Of a DNA stretch of 64,000 bases, positions 63,576-64,000 are shown piece by piece. The stretch is from Agaribacterium haliotis. Lineage in GTDB: Bacteria > Pseudomonadota > Gammaproteobacteria > Pseudomonadales > Cellvibrionaceae. Where the stretch lies: positions 265,674 through 329,673 of the forward strand of contig NZ_NKQJ01000003.1 in assembly GCF_002312815.1 (NCBI RefSeq), in the 5' to 3' direction. The first letter of the stretch is position 1. Each line of letters opens with the position of its first letter. Under the pieces are notes generated by a model. The model had not been told where the DNA came from and searched no databases. It worked only from the letters and a program-made list of their open reading frames with translations. Made by a program: the position numbers and the translations under genes.

Positions 63576-63932
63576 TTAGTGCTTTGGTAATGGGGTTAGG
63601 CGTACACACTTTAGAGGGTTGAACCTCACAGCATCTGCCAAATGATCTGGTGAAAGGTGGGCATAGCGCATTGTCATGTTAATCGTCGAATTCCCAAGGA
63701 CTTTTTGCAATGTCAGGATATTTCCTCCATTCATCATAAAGTGACTTGCAAACGTATGACGTAAAACATGAGCAGCCTGCCCCTTCGGCAACTGAATACC
63801 AGATTTATTCAACGCTCTCCTGAAAGCACTGATAGAACTGGAGAATTCACCAAACTCCTCTAGATGTTCTTGAAGCTCACCCTCCAAATCCTTTGATACT
63901 GGTACCGCGCGAACCTTACCGCTTGAATCGTA
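63576..63932 (-). pseudogene. Tyrosine integrase, C-terminal remnant
   Basis: The minus-strand frame encodes the catalytic C-terminus of a phage-type integrase: KVRAVPVSKDL, the HxLRHT box (HVLRHTFASHF), LTLQKVLGNSTINMTMRYAHLSP with the nucleophile Tyr. The N-terminal part should lie at higher coordinates but the family sequence stops near 63932, where insertion-sequence-like sequence begins. It would therefore be truncated and inactive. It points towards ssrA. Confidence 0.75.
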
Positions 63933-63940
63933 CCGGTTTT

Positions 63941-64000
63941 GTCGGAGGCTAACTTTCTTGAGAGAATTAGCCTATGAACAAGAGACCCGGATATTCCCCC
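63941..64000 (+). mobile_element. Possible insertion sequence, left end (cut by window)
   Basis: Just past the integrase homology, a hairpin (GGCTAA 63947-63952/TTAGCC 63967-63972) is followed by ATG 63974 opening MNKRPGYSP, which resembles the N-terminus of an IS3-type OrfA transposase (basic start then YSPE). Only nine codons are visible. Such a hairpin just upstream of a transposase is common in insertion sequences. Confidence 0.45.

Noticed and set aside
1..64000. CRISPR array or prophage
   Set aside because: No regularly spaced direct repeats were seen, and the lambda-P-like gene stands without other phage genes.

Overview
The window reads as a chromosomal segment of a free-living, probably marine gammaproteobacterium. 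I would place it near the Cellvibrionaceae/Pseudomonadales. The grounds are the gene set (ppc, glyA, ettA, nhaA, parC, glnE, ilvE, msbA-waaA, ratA-rnfH beside smpB, ssrA), the many c-di-GMP and chemosensory genes, and intergenic repeats of a kind common in that group. Placement is inference; no rRNA gene is present and I found no tRNA gene.

Layout. 1-3.7 kb: the 3' part of ppc, then dxs. 3.7-6.3 kb: an AT-richer minus-strand stretch with a DUF1254/DUF1214 exported protein and a small monooxygenase-fold protein. 6.3-13 kb: minus-strand glyA, a DUF6436 protein with a chemoreceptor, two paralogous lipoproteins and nhaA. 13-22 kb: ettA, two overlapping PilZ genes, three outer-membrane proteins (one OmpA-type), an exported Ntn-type hydrolase, and an outer-membrane-like protein whose signal peptide is out of frame across a run of ten T. 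22-27 kb: a minus-strand run ECF sigma factor, VWA protein with an anti-sigma-like N-terminus, NADAR protein, radA. 27-29 kb: a primosome-like pair, a protein with three DnaT-type domains plus a lambda-P-like helicase loader. 29-38 kb: parC, a palindromic intergenic element, a glyoxalase-II-like hydrolase, a CheC/diguanylate-cyclase pair, glnE and ilvE. 39-47 kb: msbA-waaA, rnfH/ratA/smpB, a divergent enolase and an amino-acid:Na+ symporter.

46.8-55.8 kb is a signalling block. It holds a response-regulator/GGDEF protein divergent from an H-NOX nitric-oxide sensor, which is followed by a hybrid kinase and a response regulator with an unrecognised output. Next comes a tightly coupled module of two DUF1538 membrane proteins, a PII-like protein and a CBS protein, then a GAF histidine kinase. 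At 55.9-57.9 kb lies a linear alkylsulfatase gene cut by one in-frame amber codon, followed by a LysR regulator divergent from a pirin gene.

At 60.16-60.52 kb is ssrA (tmRNA, tag ANDDNYALAA), whose partner smpB is at 43 kb. Directly after the ssrA 3' end the composition turns AT-rich and a compact operon begins: DUF262 protein, HEPN-domain protein, C5 DNA methyltransferase. A tyrosine integrase remnant follows, which appears to be cut by an insertion sequence at the window edge. This looks like a genomic island in ssrA carrying a candidate defence system, and it is the most interesting part of the window. The DUF1538-PII-CBS module, the H-NOX cascade, the DnaT/lambda-P pair and the two coding interruptions (T10 tract, amber codon) come next.
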